A stretch of DNA of 64,000 nt. It comes from Clostridia bacterium. GTDB lineage: Bacteria > Bacillota > Clostridia > Oscillospirales > Acutalibacteraceae. The DNA lies in contig JAFQBE010000012.1 of NCBI GenBank assembly GCA_017416765.1, positions 62,001-126,000 of the forward strand. Direction: 5' to 3'. The notes beneath the pieces are model-generated. The model was not told where the DNA came from and made no database searches. It saw only the letters and a program-made list of their open reading frames with translations. Below, piece by piece: positions 9,793 through 19,058 of the stretch. The position numbers and the translations under genes are program-made. Position 1 is the stretch's first letter. Every line of letters starts with the position of its first letter.

Positions 9793-10296
9793 TTAACCTC
9801 CGTATTTTTTCATCTGACCGAGCAGAGAGCCTGCGGAATGAGCGTGGCAGATTGCAAGCGCAAGAGCATCCGCAGTATCGTCAGGTTTCGGGACAGACTG
9901 TAAATTAAGCATCAGCCTTGTCATTTCCTGAACCTGCTTTTTTTCTGCCCTGCCGTAACCGACAACGCTCTGCTTAACCTGCAAAGGCGTATATTCGGAT
10001 ATATCAAGTCCGCCCTGTGCCGCAGCAAGAACAATAACACCCCTGGCTTGTGCAACATCAATAGCGGTAGTGGTATTCGTATTGAAATACAGCTTTTCAA
10101 TGGACATTGCATCGGGCTTATACTTTTCAATCAGACAGGACAAACCGTTATAGATGGTCTGTAAACGCAAATCAAAAGGTGTATGTGCCTGCGTTGTAAC
10201 TGCACCGAAATCGACAACCTTAAAATGATTCGCTTCGTAATCAACTATACCGTAACCGACTATTGCATAGCCCGGGTCTATACCGAGAATTCTCAT
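9793..10296 (-). CDS. ruvC: Crossover junction endodeoxyribonuclease RuvC
   Basis: A 167-residue resolvase of the RNase H-like fold. The acidic active-site residues are visible in ILGIDPG (Asp7), SIEKLYF (Glu near 66) and the C-terminal [14 protein letters not shown]. It cuts Holliday junctions presented by RuvAB. First gene of the long minus-strand operon; GGAG is nine bases before the ATG and a promoter with an extended -10 lies upstream. Confidence 0.96.
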   Translation of the reverse strand: MRILGIDPGYAIVGYGIVDYEANHFKVVDFGAVTTQAHTPFDLRLQTIYNGLSCLIEKYKPDAMSIEKLYFNTNTTTAIDVAQARGVIVLAAAQGGLDISEYTPLQVKQSVVGYGRAEKKQVQEMTRLMLNLQSVPKPDDTADALALAICHAHSAGSLLGQMKKYGG

Positions 10297-10328
10297 TCAC
10301 ATATTGCTCCATAATCAATTATCGGTTA

Positions 10329-10357
10329 ATTATAGCACAGTATTTTTATTTAGTAAA
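10329..10357 (-). promoter_or_regulatory. SigA-type promoter for the ruvCAB-glmM-ecf operon
   Basis: Reading the minus strand: TTTACT (-35, 10352-10357), a 17-base spacer, and TATAAT (-10, 10329-10334) preceded by TGC, giving an extended -10. The predicted transcript starts about 25-30 bases upstream of the ruvC ATG. Confidence 0.7.
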
Positions 10358-10367
10358 GTCTTTTATA

Positions 10368-11978
10368 TTATTTATTATTAAGAATTTTGTTGACTGCTTT
10401 TGAAACAACAGGGGCGCAATCTTCGGAACCGGAAATACCACCCTCGCACATTACCACAAGTACATACTCAGGCTTTTCATACGGATAAAAGCCCGCAAAC
10501 CATGTGACAAGTTTTTCATTGCTGTCTGAAAAGCTGCCTGTTTGTGCTGTTGCAGTTTTGCCGCATACACGAATGTTTTCAACAGCGGCATTTTTGCCCG
10601 TACCTTCCCTTACCGCAAGTTCAAGAAATGCTGACAGCAAATCTGCCGTTTTTTCGCTGAACACACGATAAGGTGCTTTAGCTTCATGTTTTTCAAGCAT
10701 TTCTCCCTTTTCATCAATCAGCCCTTCAACAAGGTACGGTACGCTGTATTTTCCGCCCGCGGCAATAGCAGAATAAAGAGAAGCCACCTGCAGAATATTT
10801 GCCGTAATACTGCCCTGACCGAACGAAAACAAAGCACGTGCGCTTGGTGAATCCAGTTCATTAATTGCAGGAAGATAACCGCTGTATGTGCTTATACCTT
10901 CTGCCATAGTCAGTGATTCACCAAAGCCGAGTTCATTTGCTGAATCAATAACATTTTCCGCACCAGTTTTTTCAATCAGATTAACAAAATAGCAGTTGCA
11001 AGAATAGGCAATTGCTGCCGCCATATTCACTTTACCGTGTGAAGCAGTACACCTGAATGTATTTGAACCGACATTTACATATCCGTTACAGCAGTATTCA
11101 TCAGCAGGGTCACAACCATCTTCCAACGCTGCTGCAGCTACCAACGGTTTAAAAACAGAGCCTATGGGATATGAACCCAGAACGCGGTTAAACAGCGGTA
11201 ACTTTTCATTGTTCATGGCAGCAGAAATATTATTTCTGTCAAAATCGGGTCTGCTTACCATTGCGGCAACAGCACCGGTGTTTACATTAAGCATAACTGC
11301 TGCACCTTTTTCAATACCGCAGATATCCATTGCTTCTTCAAGTGCAAGCTGTTTATCCTTTTCGAGTGTTAGCACAACACCTCCACAGTTATGATAATTG
11401 TTATTTACAATCTCAACATCAGCCCCGTAAAGAAAGCCACCGTTTGCATCAACAAAAAACCTTGCCCTGAGTTCTCCGCGGCAGCTGTTAAGGTATTCAT
11501 CAAAGCTCTTTTCAATACCGCTTATTCCATGAGTTTCACCCGAATCAAGATAGCCGATAATATGAGATGCAATCCGCTCATTATTATACCGTTTGTATAC
11601 AGGAACGGTAACAACATCCGTACAATCCAAAGAATTACCAATATTAAGCAAAACAGGGTTTGATTTCTGCAGTTCGTTACTGACAGCATTAAAAGCATCA
11701 GTATCAAGCACACGCTTTAACGAAACAAGAGCATTGACCGTAGGCTTTACTACAGAAGCTGTTTTTTCATAGCTGCCTGCAAGCGGCTGCATATTCTTAT
11801 CGTATATAATCCCCCTGCTTTGGGAAAGAATAATGCTTTTTGAGTTAGTAGCGGACGACACCTGTTCATGTGTTAAATTCAAATACAGAAGTCTGACAGG
11901 TAACAAACCGAAGCAAAGCAGAATACAGCAATACACCACAACAGAACGCGGAATTTTAAATGTATTTTTTGATTTCAC
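10368..11978 (-). CDS. Class B penicillin-binding protein (peptidoglycan transpeptidase)
   Basis: About 536 residues. One N-terminal transmembrane helix, a dimerisation domain beginning with the RGIIYDKN motif, and a transpeptidase domain with SVFK as the acyl-serine SxxK motif, SCN as SxN, and KTA (in GKTATAQTG) at the third box in place of the common KTG. It cross-links peptidoglycan outside the cell; which division, elongation or spore role is unclear, though it resembles PbpA/FtsI-type proteins. I prefer the GTG at 11978 over an ATG at 12008: the ATG lies inside a promoter-like -10 and has no ribosome binding site, while the GTG has GGTGA five bases before it. Confidence 0.85.
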   Translation of the reverse strand: MKSKNTFKIPRSVVVYCCILLCFGLLPVRLLYLNLTHEQVSSATNSKSIILSQSRGIIYDKNMQPLAGSYEKTASVVKPTVNALVSLKRVLDTDAFNAVSNELQKSNPVLLNIGNSLDCTDVVTVPVYKRYNNERIASHIIGYLDSGETHGISGIEKSFDEYLNSCRGELRARFFVDANGGFLYGADVEIVNNNYHNCGGVVLTLEKDKQLALEEAMDICGIEKGAAVMLNVNTGAVAAMVSRPDFDRNNISAAMNNEKLPLFNRVLGSYPIGSVFKPLVAAAALEDGCDPADEYCCNGYVNVGSNTFRCTASHGKVNMAAAIAYSCNCYFVNLIEKTGAENVIDSANELGFGESLTMAEGISTYSGYLPAINELDSPSARALFSFGQGSITANILQVASLYSAIAAGGKYSVPYLVEGLIDEKGEMLEKHEAKAPYRVFSEKTADLLSAFLELAVREGTGKNAAVENIRVCGKTATAQTGSFSDSNEKLVTWFAGFYPYEKPEYVLVVMCEGGISGSEDCAPVVSKAVNKILNNK

Positions 11979-11999
11979 CTGAATCACCAACAAAGATAA

Positions 12000-12028
12000 T
12001 ATATACATATTATTTGTTGATAAAACAA
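12000..12028 (-). promoter_or_regulatory. Probable promoter of the penicillin-binding protein gene, overlapping the tyrS terminator
   Basis: Minus strand TTGTTT (12023-12028), a 17-base spacer, TATATA (12000-12005). The -35 lies in the T-tract of the tyrS terminator. A start site about six bases downstream would exclude the ATG at 12008 and leave a short leader ahead of the GTG at 11978. Confidence 0.45.
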
Positions 12029-12060
12029 AAAAATACCGACGCCTTTTACAGCATCGGTAT
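12023..12060 (-). terminator. Rho-independent terminator of tyrS
   Basis: On the minus strand the stem ATACCGATGC / GCGTCGGTAT (12051-12060 with 12033-12042, one mismatch) is followed by seven T residues. It lies 15 bases after the tyrS stop. Confidence 0.85.
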
Positions 12061-12074
12061 ACAGTAAGTATATT

Positions 12075-13304
12075 TTATTTTGTAATTTTGTTAAATGCCT
12101 TTTTACCCTTTTTAACGATTACATAGCCGTCGTCGTTAAACTTTGCTTCATCAATCGCTACATCAATGGAAGCTACTTTAACATCGTCAACCGAAACACC
12201 GCCCTGTTCAATAAGTCTGCGTGCTTCACCCTTTGATTTTGCAAGGCCTGCCTTTACAAGCACATCAATAACGGTAATTTTACCGTCTGCAAAATCATCA
12301 GCTGAAAGTACGGTTGTAGGCATATTGTCAGCATTAGCACCTGCTGTTGAGAAAAGAGCGCGTGCAGCTTCCTGAGCCTTGACTGCTTCTTCTTCGCCGT
12401 GGACAAGCTTTGTAAGCTCATAACCGAGAATTTCTTTTGCCTTGTTGAGTTCGCTGCCTTCCCACTTATCCATTTCATTGATTTCTTCAATGGGGAGGAA
12501 TGTGAGCATACGGATGCACTTGAGAACATCGGCATCGCTAACATTGCGCCAGTACTGATAGAATTCATAGGGAGAAGTTTTGTTTGCATCAAGCCATACA
12601 GCGTTACCTGCTGTTTTACCCATTTTCTTACCCTGTGAGTCTGTAAGCAGAGTAATTGTCATTGCGTGAGCATCTTTACCGAGCTTTTTGCGGATAAGCT
12701 CAGTACCGCCGAGCATATTTGACCACTGGTCATCCCCGCCGAACTGCATATTACAGCCGTATTCCTTATAGAGATGATAGAAATCATAGCTCTGCATAAT
12801 CATGTAGTTGAATTCAAGGAAGCTCAAGCCCTTTTCCATTCTCTGTTTGTAGCATTCTGCGCGAAGCATATTGTTGACAGAGAAGCAGTGACCGACATCA
12901 CGAAGAAGCTCAACATAATTGAGATTAAGAAGCCAATCTGCATTATTAATCATCATTGCCTTGCCTTCACCGAATTCGATGAAGCGTTCCATCTGACGCT
13001 TAAAGCATTCTGCATTGTGGTCGATATCTTCTTTAGTGAGCATTTTGCGCATATCGGTTCTGCCGGAAGGATCGCCAATCATGGTAGTACCGCCACCGAT
13101 AAGAGCGATAGGCTTATTGCCTGCCATCTGAAGGCGCTTCATAAGGGTAAGAGCCATAAAGTGACCAGCTGTAAGGCTGTCTGCAGTACAGTCAAAGCCA
13201 ATATAAAATGTAGCCTTACCGCTGTTTATCATTTCGCGTATTTCATCTTCATTTGTTACCTGAGCTATAAGACCTCTGGCAACGAGTTCTTCATAAATCT
13301 GCAT
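12075..13304 (-). CDS. tyrS: Tyrosine--tRNA ligase
   Basis: A 409-residue class I synthetase. The HIGH-type motif is TAGHF (in DSLTAGHFMAL), KMSKS-type motif is KMGKT, and the C-terminal S4 RNA-binding domain covers about 340-405 (ARRLIEQGGVSVD). It charges tRNA-Tyr in the cytoplasm. The gene is a single transcription unit with a near-consensus promoter and a terminator. The leader is only about 20 bases, so there is no T-box, the regulatory element often found on clostridial synthetase genes. Confidence 0.96.
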   Translation of the reverse strand: MQIYEELVARGLIAQVTNEDEIREMINSGKATFYIGFDCTADSLTAGHFMALTLMKRLQMAGNKPIALIGGGTTMIGDPSGRTDMRKMLTKEDIDHNAECFKRQMERFIEFGEGKAMMINNADWLLNLNYVELLRDVGHCFSVNNMLRAECYKQRMEKGLSFLEFNYMIMQSYDFYHLYKEYGCNMQFGGDDQWSNMLGGTELIRKKLGKDAHAMTITLLTDSQGKKMGKTAGNAVWLDANKTSPYEFYQYWRNVSDADVLKCIRMLTFLPIEEINEMDKWEGSELNKAKEILGYELTKLVHGEEEAVKAQEAARALFSTAGANADNMPTTVLSADDFADGKITVIDVLVKAGLAKSKGEARRLIEQGGVSVDDVKVASIDVAIDEAKFNDDGYVIVKKGKKAFNKITK

Positions 13305-13332
13305 TTTATTATTCCTCCAATATACTTTACAG

Positions 13333-13361
13333 ATAATATAACAAATATTTTACTTTGTCAA
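13333..13361 (-). promoter_or_regulatory. SigA promoter of tyrS, embedded in the end of recN
   Basis: Minus strand TTGACA (13356-13361), 17-base spacer, TATTAT (13333-13338). The -35 hexamer is made by the last codons of recN (Leu-Thr, TTG ACA). Confidence 0.8.
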
Positions 13362-15014
13362 CATTTCTTCAGCCATATCCAGCTGGGTTTGTGTAACCGA
13401 TTCACCGCCGCCGATTATACGGGCAAGCTCATGCTTTCTGCCATCGCGGTCAAGCGGAGTAACCGATGTATATGTTTTACCATCTTTTGAGCTTTTGCTT
13501 ATTTCAAAATGGAAATCCGCCTGTGCGGCAATCTGTGCAAGGTGTGTTACACATATAACCTGCCTGCCGGCTGATACTTCATAGAGCTTTTTTCCGAGCT
13601 TTGATGCAGCCCTGCCGCTGACACCCGTATCAATTTCATCAAAGATAAGGGTTTCAATATTATCTTTATCGGACAGTACATTCTTGATTGCAAGCATAAT
13701 TCGTGAAAGCTCACCGCCCGAAGCAATTTTTGCAAGCGGCTTCGGATTTTCACCGAGGTTTGGCGAAATCAGAAACTCAATTTCATCCGCACCGTTTTCA
13801 GCGGGAGCAATTTCTTTTCTGTCAGTTTCAAAGATAACATTGGGCATATCAAGAAATTCAAGCTCGGTCATTACCTTTTCCGAAAAGGCTTTTCCCGTTG
13901 CGAGTCTGCGTTCAGTAAGTTCATCAGCCAAAGAAATCACAAGCTGTCTTTGCTTTTGTTCTTCAGCTTTAAGCTGTAAAAGCCTTTCATCGGAAAACTC
14001 TATTTCCCTGCGTTCTGCCTTGCATTTTTCGCAGAATTCAAGCATATCAGCTTCCGTAGCACCGTATTTACGGCTCAGGCGGTTAAGATAATCAAGTCTG
14101 TCTTCAACAGCCTGTGCATACTGCGGGTCATATTCAAGGTCATCAACTGTTGAAGCCAACGAATCCTGAACATCTTCAAGCTGATAATAAAACTCACGCA
14201 GTTTATCTGCCGTTTCTTCAAGCGGCTGATAGTACTGGGAAACACCGTCAAGCTGACTGCAGGACATTTTCACCTGTTGTACAGCACCCTGCGCTTCATC
14301 AAAACCATTGAGCAATGAATATGCCGCATTTACGGCAGAGATTATCTTTTCACTGTTTCTGTGCAGAGTTCTTACAGCTTTAAGCTCGTCCATTTCGCCG
14401 ACGGTAAGCTGTGCATTTTCTATTTCATCAATCTGATAAGTCAGCAGCTCAATTTTTCTGTTTTTTTCTTCATCATCGGTAATCAACGATGCAATTTCAC
14501 GCTTCAGAGCATTGAGTTTATCATAAGCCGCCTTATACTCTTCAAGCAGTTTTTCGTTCCCTGCCATACGGTCTATAAATGAGCAATGGCTTTCGGGATT
14601 GAGCAGCAGCTGACTGTCATGCTGACCGTGGATATTTATAAGCTCTCTGCCAAGTGATTTAAGCATACCCACAGTAACTGGACAGGCATTTATGCGGCAG
14701 ACATTTTTACCGTCTGCACTGATGGAACGGCTGATTAAAAGGCTCCCGTCCGCTTCGGCTTCAATTCCGCATTCATCAAGAAAAACGGAAACATTCTTGT
14801 TTTCTGTTTTAAAAAGTGCCGTGACACTTGCCTTATTACTGCCTGTGCGCACAAGCTCACGCGATGTTCTTTCGCCGAGAACAGCATTAATTGAATCAAT
14901 TATTATGGATTTACCTGCGCCTGTTTCACCGGTCATAATATTAAGACCGTTTTCAAAAAATATATCAGCACTTTCAATTATGGCAACATTTTCTATTTTA
15001 AGGTTTTGGAGCAT
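13350..15014 (-). CDS. recN: DNA repair protein RecN
   Basis: A 554-residue SMC-like ATPase. Walker A is MTGETGAGKS (28-37), followed by a central coiled-coil region and the C-terminal signature IASGGELSRIMLAIK and Walker B TLIFDEIDTGVSG. RecN gathers DNA ends at double-strand breaks. It is the last gene of the Asp23-to-recN operon, 24 bp after argR; AGAGG precedes the ATG by about eight bases. Confidence 0.95.
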   Translation of the reverse strand: MLQNLKIENVAIIESADIFFENGLNIMTGETGAGKSIIIDSINAVLGERTSRELVRTGSNKASVTALFKTENKNVSVFLDECGIEAEADGSLLISRSISADGKNVCRINACPVTVGMLKSLGRELINIHGQHDSQLLLNPESHCSFIDRMAGNEKLLEEYKAAYDKLNALKREIASLITDDEEKNRKIELLTYQIDEIENAQLTVGEMDELKAVRTLHRNSEKIISAVNAAYSLLNGFDEAQGAVQQVKMSCSQLDGVSQYYQPLEETADKLREFYYQLEDVQDSLASTVDDLEYDPQYAQAVEDRLDYLNRLSRKYGATEADMLEFCEKCKAERREIEFSDERLLQLKAEEQKQRQLVISLADELTERRLATGKAFSEKVMTELEFLDMPNVIFETDRKEIAPAENGADEIEFLISPNLGENPKPLAKIASGGELSRIMLAIKNVLSDKDNIETLIFDEIDTGVSGRAASKLGKKLYEVSAGRQVICVTHLAQIAAQADFHFEISKSSKDGKTYTSVTPLDRDGRKHELARIIGGGESVTQTQLDMAEEMLTK

Positions 15015-15038
15015 ACGCTTAACCTCTGTAAACTAAAA

Positions 15039-15491
15039 TTACTTTGAAGTAAGATTTTTAACGCTGTGCATAAATTCAACAGCATTCTGTTCGGTACGGC
15101 AAAGCACAAAAATAGTATCGTCACCTGCAAGCGTACCGACCACACCGCTGAATTCCATAGTATCAATTGCAGCACAGACTGCCTGAGCCATACCTGCATA
15201 GCACTTGATAACTACAGTATTCATAGCATAATCCACCCATAAGACGGATGGAGCAATAATATTGTGAAAATTCTTTATGGCTTCGCCGCCTGTATTTTTA
15301 GGAACGGCATAGCGGTATTTTCCGTTTCTTCCCATGGATTTCACAAGACCGAGTTCCTTTATATCGCGCGACACCGTAGCCTGAGTTACATCAAGCCCGT
15401 GTTCACGCAATTCATAAAGCAGCTCTTCCTGGGTTGAGATATCCTTTTGCTCAATTGTTTTTAAAATGAGTTCCAACCTTTTCTTTTTCAA
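15039..15491 (-). CDS. argR: Arginine repressor ArgR/AhrC
   Basis: A 150-residue ArgR: an N-terminal winged-helix domain (STQEELLYELREHGLDVTQATVSRDIKELGLVK) and a C-terminal oligomerisation/arginine-binding domain containing TLAGDDTIFV. It represses arginine synthesis and activates catabolism when bound to arginine. The start is a TTG with AAGGAGG eight bases upstream. The argR-recN pair is conserved across Firmicutes. Confidence 0.94.
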   Translation of the reverse strand: MKKKRLELILKTIEQKDISTQEELLYELREHGLDVTQATVSRDIKELGLVKSMGRNGKYRYAVPKNTGGEAIKNFHNIIAPSVLWVDYAMNTVVIKCYAGMAQAVCAAIDTMEFSGVVGTLAGDDTIFVLCRTEQNAVEFMHSVKNLTSK

Positions 15492-15504
15492 GCCCGTTTC
15501 CTCC

Positions 15505-16362
15505 TTAATGATGTAACATTTTACTGTTGAGAATTTCGATAAAGCTGTCAGATTTTATTCTGATAAAATCTGCGGCAGACTGTGCGCTCTGAACAACGGC
15601 ACAGCACCCCTGCGGTATGCTTATAGGTTCTTCACCGTCGCACGATACACAAAGCGCAGTTTCGTCTTCTTTAGTGGCATAAACCGTCATTCGTTCATCC
15701 TTTCTGAAAACAATGGAATGGCTGAACAGAGCGTGTGTGCAGATTGGGGTAAGAATTATACTTTCAATAGTGGGGTTGACTACGGGACCGCCCGCAGATA
15801 ATGAATAAGCGGTCGAACCAGTGGGTGTGGAAAATATCACACCGTCACCCCAATAATTGTTGACAAGTTTTCCGTTACTTTCAACAGTAACCTCGATAAT
15901 GGTGCGGTTATTCAGTCTTGAAAAAACAGCATCATTAATACAGTTAAACCGCTTTGTACACAAACCGTTTTCATCAAACAGCATAACTTCAAGCATCATA
16001 CGCTTATCAACGGTATATTCTCCGCTGAAAAGGTTGTCCAGCAAATCAAGCTCATGCCTTTCAAGCCCCGCCATAAAAGCAAGCTTACCCGCATTTATAC
16101 CGAGAATCGGCTTACTGTATTCAGCGGCAATTTTGCCCGAGTGTAAAATTGTACCGTCGCCGCCTATAGCAATAACAACATCGCTGTTTTTAATAGATAC
16201 AGGAGTTTGGGCAAAATTAAGCGATTCATCTTCACCGAAATCGTCTTTGCAGTAATCTGCAAGCCAAATCACTGCATTATGTAATTTTAACCGGTCAATA
16301 ACCTGGCGCGTAGTTTCAAGAGCGTGCTGTCGGGTTAAATTAGGTATAACCGCTATATTCAT
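15505..16362 (-). CDS. nadK: NAD kinase
   Basis: A 285-residue NAD kinase. The GGDGT motif (IAIGGDGTILH) and the second conserved site VIFSTPTGSTAYSLSAGGP are both present. It phosphorylates NAD to NADP in the cytoplasm. It lies between tlyA and argR in the operon, 20 bp and 13 bp away. The ribosome binding site (GAAGATG) is weak, so expression may depend on coupling. Confidence 0.94.
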   Translation of the reverse strand: MNIAVIPNLTRQHALETTRQVIDRLKLHNAVIWLADYCKDDFGEDESLNFAQTPVSIKNSDVVIAIGGDGTILHSGKIAAEYSKPILGINAGKLAFMAGLERHELDLLDNLFSGEYTVDKRMMLEVMLFDENGLCTKRFNCINDAVFSRLNNRTIIEVTVESNGKLVNNYWGDGVIFSTPTGSTAYSLSAGGPVVNPTIESIILTPICTHALFSHSIVFRKDERMTVYATKEDETALCVSCDGEEPISIPQGCCAVVQSAQSAADFIRIKSDSFIEILNSKMLHH

Positions 16363-16382
16363 AATAACATCTTCTTTTTCAT

Positions 16383-17186
16383 TTATTTATCAAGCTCTGC
16401 GTGAGAAGCAGTTACTACTTCATCAGGTGCAGTAATTTCAGCATCTGCCTGAACTTTTGAAATATACAGTAAATATTCTATGTTTCCTTCAGGTCCTTTA
16501 ACCGGAGAAAAATCAAGCCCTTTTATTGAAAAGCCGTTATCTGTTGCATAAGATATACAGTTGTTGATAACTTCAAGGTGTACGGCTTTATCGCGCACAA
16601 CACCCTTTTTACCTATTTTTTCTCTGCCCGCTTCAAACTGCGGTTTAACAAGGCAAACTGCTTCGCCATCAGCTTTAAGCAGATTATAAAGTACGGGAAG
16701 AATTAATTTAAGCGATATAAACGAAACATCAACACTTGAAAAATCAATTTCATCCGGCACCTGTTCACGCGTTACATAGCGGAAATTTGTGCGTTCAAGG
16801 TTTACTACCCTTTCATCACTTCTAAGTTTCCACGCAAGCTGACCGTAGCCGACATCAATAGAATAAACCTTTGCAGCGCCGTTCATAAGCATACAATCGG
16901 TAAAGCCTCCGGTTGAAGCACCGACATCCATACAGGTTTTACCGTCAAGCGTTATGCCGAAGGATTTCATGGCTTTATCGAGTTTATATCCTCCGCGGCT
17001 GACAAAGGGCATTTTTTCACCGCGAACTTCAATTTTATCGTCAGGCTTAACATTTGCACCCGCTTTTAACTCTTTCTGTCCGTTAAGATAAACTTGTCCT
17101 GCCATGATAAGGGCTTTGGCACGTTCACGGCTGTCTGCAAAACCAAGCTCAAACACAGCCAGATCAAGTCTTTTTTTATCAGCCAC
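16383..17186 (-). CDS. TlyA family rRNA 2'-O-methyltransferase
   Basis: About 267 residues: an N-terminal S4 RNA-binding domain (KRLDLAVFELGFADSRERAKALIMAGQVYLNG) and an FtsJ-like methyltransferase domain (CMDVGASTGGFTDCML). TlyA homologues 2'-O-methylate 16S and/or 23S rRNA; some also act as haemolysins. I chose the GTG at 17186 because AGGGGG is eight bases upstream and it overlaps the dxs stop by eight bases; a GTG at 17195 would abut that site with no spacing. Confidence 0.87.
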   Translation of the reverse strand: MADKKRLDLAVFELGFADSRERAKALIMAGQVYLNGQKELKAGANVKPDDKIEVRGEKMPFVSRGGYKLDKAMKSFGITLDGKTCMDVGASTGGFTDCMLMNGAAKVYSIDVGYGQLAWKLRSDERVVNLERTNFRYVTREQVPDEIDFSSVDVSFISLKLILPVLYNLLKADGEAVCLVKPQFEAGREKIGKKGVVRDKAVHLEVINNCISYATDNGFSIKGLDFSPVKGPEGNIEYLLYISKVQADAEITAPDEVVTASHAELDK

Positions 17187-19044
17187 CAAACGCACCCCCT
17201 ACTATATCAACCATTGACTGCGTGTCAAGGTGATTATTCTTTATAGTTGCTTCAACACTGCCGTGTTCAACAAAGCAGTAGTCAACAGCGGTAAGCTTAT
17301 ATTCACCTTTGTAGCCAGCTTCAAGCAGACGAAGCGCCAGTTTTTCGCCGACACCGCCGTTCTGTATACCTTCTTCAAAGAAAAAAATGTGCTTATCGTT
17401 TTTAAGTATTTCAACAATGCTTGCATCAAGCGGTTTGATACGGTTAAGTTTGACAACGCGTACATTTTTTCCCCAGCTTTTAAGCTCATTGCGGGCTTTG
17501 CAGGCATTGCCGAAAATTCTGCCGTAGGTAACAATTGTTACATCGGCATTTTCATCGCCGTAAATATCAAAAACATCGTAAGTAGGTTTAAAATCAGCAG
17601 GTAATTCACACTCCGCACCGCGGGGATAACGGATAGCTACAACATTGCTGTCCTTATAAACAGCATGATACATTGCGTGACGCATTTCTTCGTAGGTTGA
17701 AGGAGAATAAATTGTAAAGTTTGAAATGGTATTCATGAAAGCAACATCAAAAATGCCCTGATGCGTTTCACCGTCTTCCCCCACAAAGCCTGCACGGTCA
17801 ACGGCTATAATCATTTTACGCTTCTGCAAAGCGGCATCATGAATAAGCTGGTCATAACAACGCTGTAAAAAGGTTGAATATACAACGAAAAACGGAACCA
17901 TTTCGCCTTTTGCAAGTCCGCTTGCAAAAACAACAGCATGCTCTTCCGCTATACCGACATCAAAAAATCTGTCACTGTAACTGTTGCAGAATTCGTTCAA
18001 GCCCGTACCAAGCGACATTGCCGCAGTAATAGCACAGATGCGTTCATCTCTGCCGGCAAGTTCACACAGGTATTTACCGAATTCATCAGAGAAATTTGCA
18101 CCCTTTGAAACAGTTTCACCCGTATCGGCATCAAACTGTGATATCCCGTGGAATATGCTGGGATTTTTTTCGGCAAGCTCGTATCCCTTGCCCTTTTTTG
18201 TGTGAACATGCAGTAAAACGGGGCTACCGATATGTTTACACTCTTCCATAACCTCGCACAGTTTTCTGATATTATGTCCGTCAACAGGACCCATATATCT
18301 GAAGCCCAAATCTTCAAACATATTGCTGTTATAAAATGTATCCTTGAGTTTGGTTTTAAGTCTGTAAAATTTGGTTGAAAGAGTCGGACCGATAAACGGA
18401 ATTTTGTTCAATGCCCTTTCAACGCCCGCTTTCAAGCGGAAATACCCTTTTGTTGTGCGGATATTTGTAAGATATTTGGAAACCGAGCCTACATTTTTTG
18501 AAATGGACATTTCATTATCGTTTAGTATGATAATCAGCTTAGCTTCCTTATTTCTGCCGGCATTATTTATCGCTTCATATGCTAGGCCGCCGGTAAAAGC
18601 ACCGTCACCTATTACAGCTACGGCAAAATTATCCGTACCCTTGATAAGTTCAGAAACACTTATACCGTATGCGGAAGAAATTGAAGTGCTGCTGTGACCT
18701 GAACAGAACGGGTCATGCTCACTCTCTTTAGGTCTCGGAAAACCCGAAAGACCGTTTTCCGTGCGGATAGTGGAAAACCTGTCATATCTGCCGGTAAGTA
18801 ATTTATGTGTATATACCTGATGACCTACATCAAAAACGAATTTATCCTCGGGCGAATTGAAGCAGCGGTGCATAGCAACCGTAAGCTCAACCACACCAAG
18901 GTTTGATGCAAGATGACCGCCGTTGTGTGCAACGGTAGATATAAGAGTTTCCCTGATTTCCTCGGACAGCGTATCAAGCTGTTCAAAGCTCAGGTTCTTT
19001 ATATCCGCAGGTGTTTTTATGTTTTTAAGCAAAGAATTGTTCAT
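17179..19044 (-). CDS. dxs: 1-deoxy-D-xylulose-5-phosphate synthase
   Basis: A 621-residue thiamine-diphosphate enzyme. Motifs: GHSSTS for substrate, GDGAFTGG with a downstream Asn (ILNDNEMSIS) for the thiamine-diphosphate/Mg site, the transketolase pyrimidine-binding domain with DVGIAEEHAV, and a C-terminal transketolase domain. It condenses pyruvate and glyceraldehyde-3-phosphate in the first step of the MEP isoprenoid pathway and feeds ispA next door. CGGAGC precedes the ATG. Confidence 0.96.
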   Translation of the reverse strand: MNNSLLKNIKTPADIKNLSFEQLDTLSEEIRETLISTVAHNGGHLASNLGVVELTVAMHRCFNSPEDKFVFDVGHQVYTHKLLTGRYDRFSTIRTENGLSGFPRPKESEHDPFCSGHSSTSISSAYGISVSELIKGTDNFAVAVIGDGAFTGGLAYEAINNAGRNKEAKLIIILNDNEMSISKNVGSVSKYLTNIRTTKGYFRLKAGVERALNKIPFIGPTLSTKFYRLKTKLKDTFYNSNMFEDLGFRYMGPVDGHNIRKLCEVMEECKHIGSPVLLHVHTKKGKGYELAEKNPSIFHGISQFDADTGETVSKGANFSDEFGKYLCELAGRDERICAITAAMSLGTGLNEFCNSYSDRFFDVGIAEEHAVVFASGLAKGEMVPFFVVYSTFLQRCYDQLIHDAALQKRKMIIAVDRAGFVGEDGETHQGIFDVAFMNTISNFTIYSPSTYEEMRHAMYHAVYKDSNVVAIRYPRGAECELPADFKPTYDVFDIYGDENADVTIVTYGRIFGNACKARNELKSWGKNVRVVKLNRIKPLDASIVEILKNDKHIFFFEEGIQNGGVGEKLALRLLEAGYKGEYKLTAVDYCFVEHGSVEATIKNNHLDTQSMVDIVGGAFGG

Positions 19045-19058
19045 TAAAATTTGCTCCG

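Noticed and set aside
13305..13349. Possible T-box leader of tyrS
   Set aside because: The gap is only 45 bases and the promoter lies within it, leaving a leader of about 20 bases, too short for a T-box.
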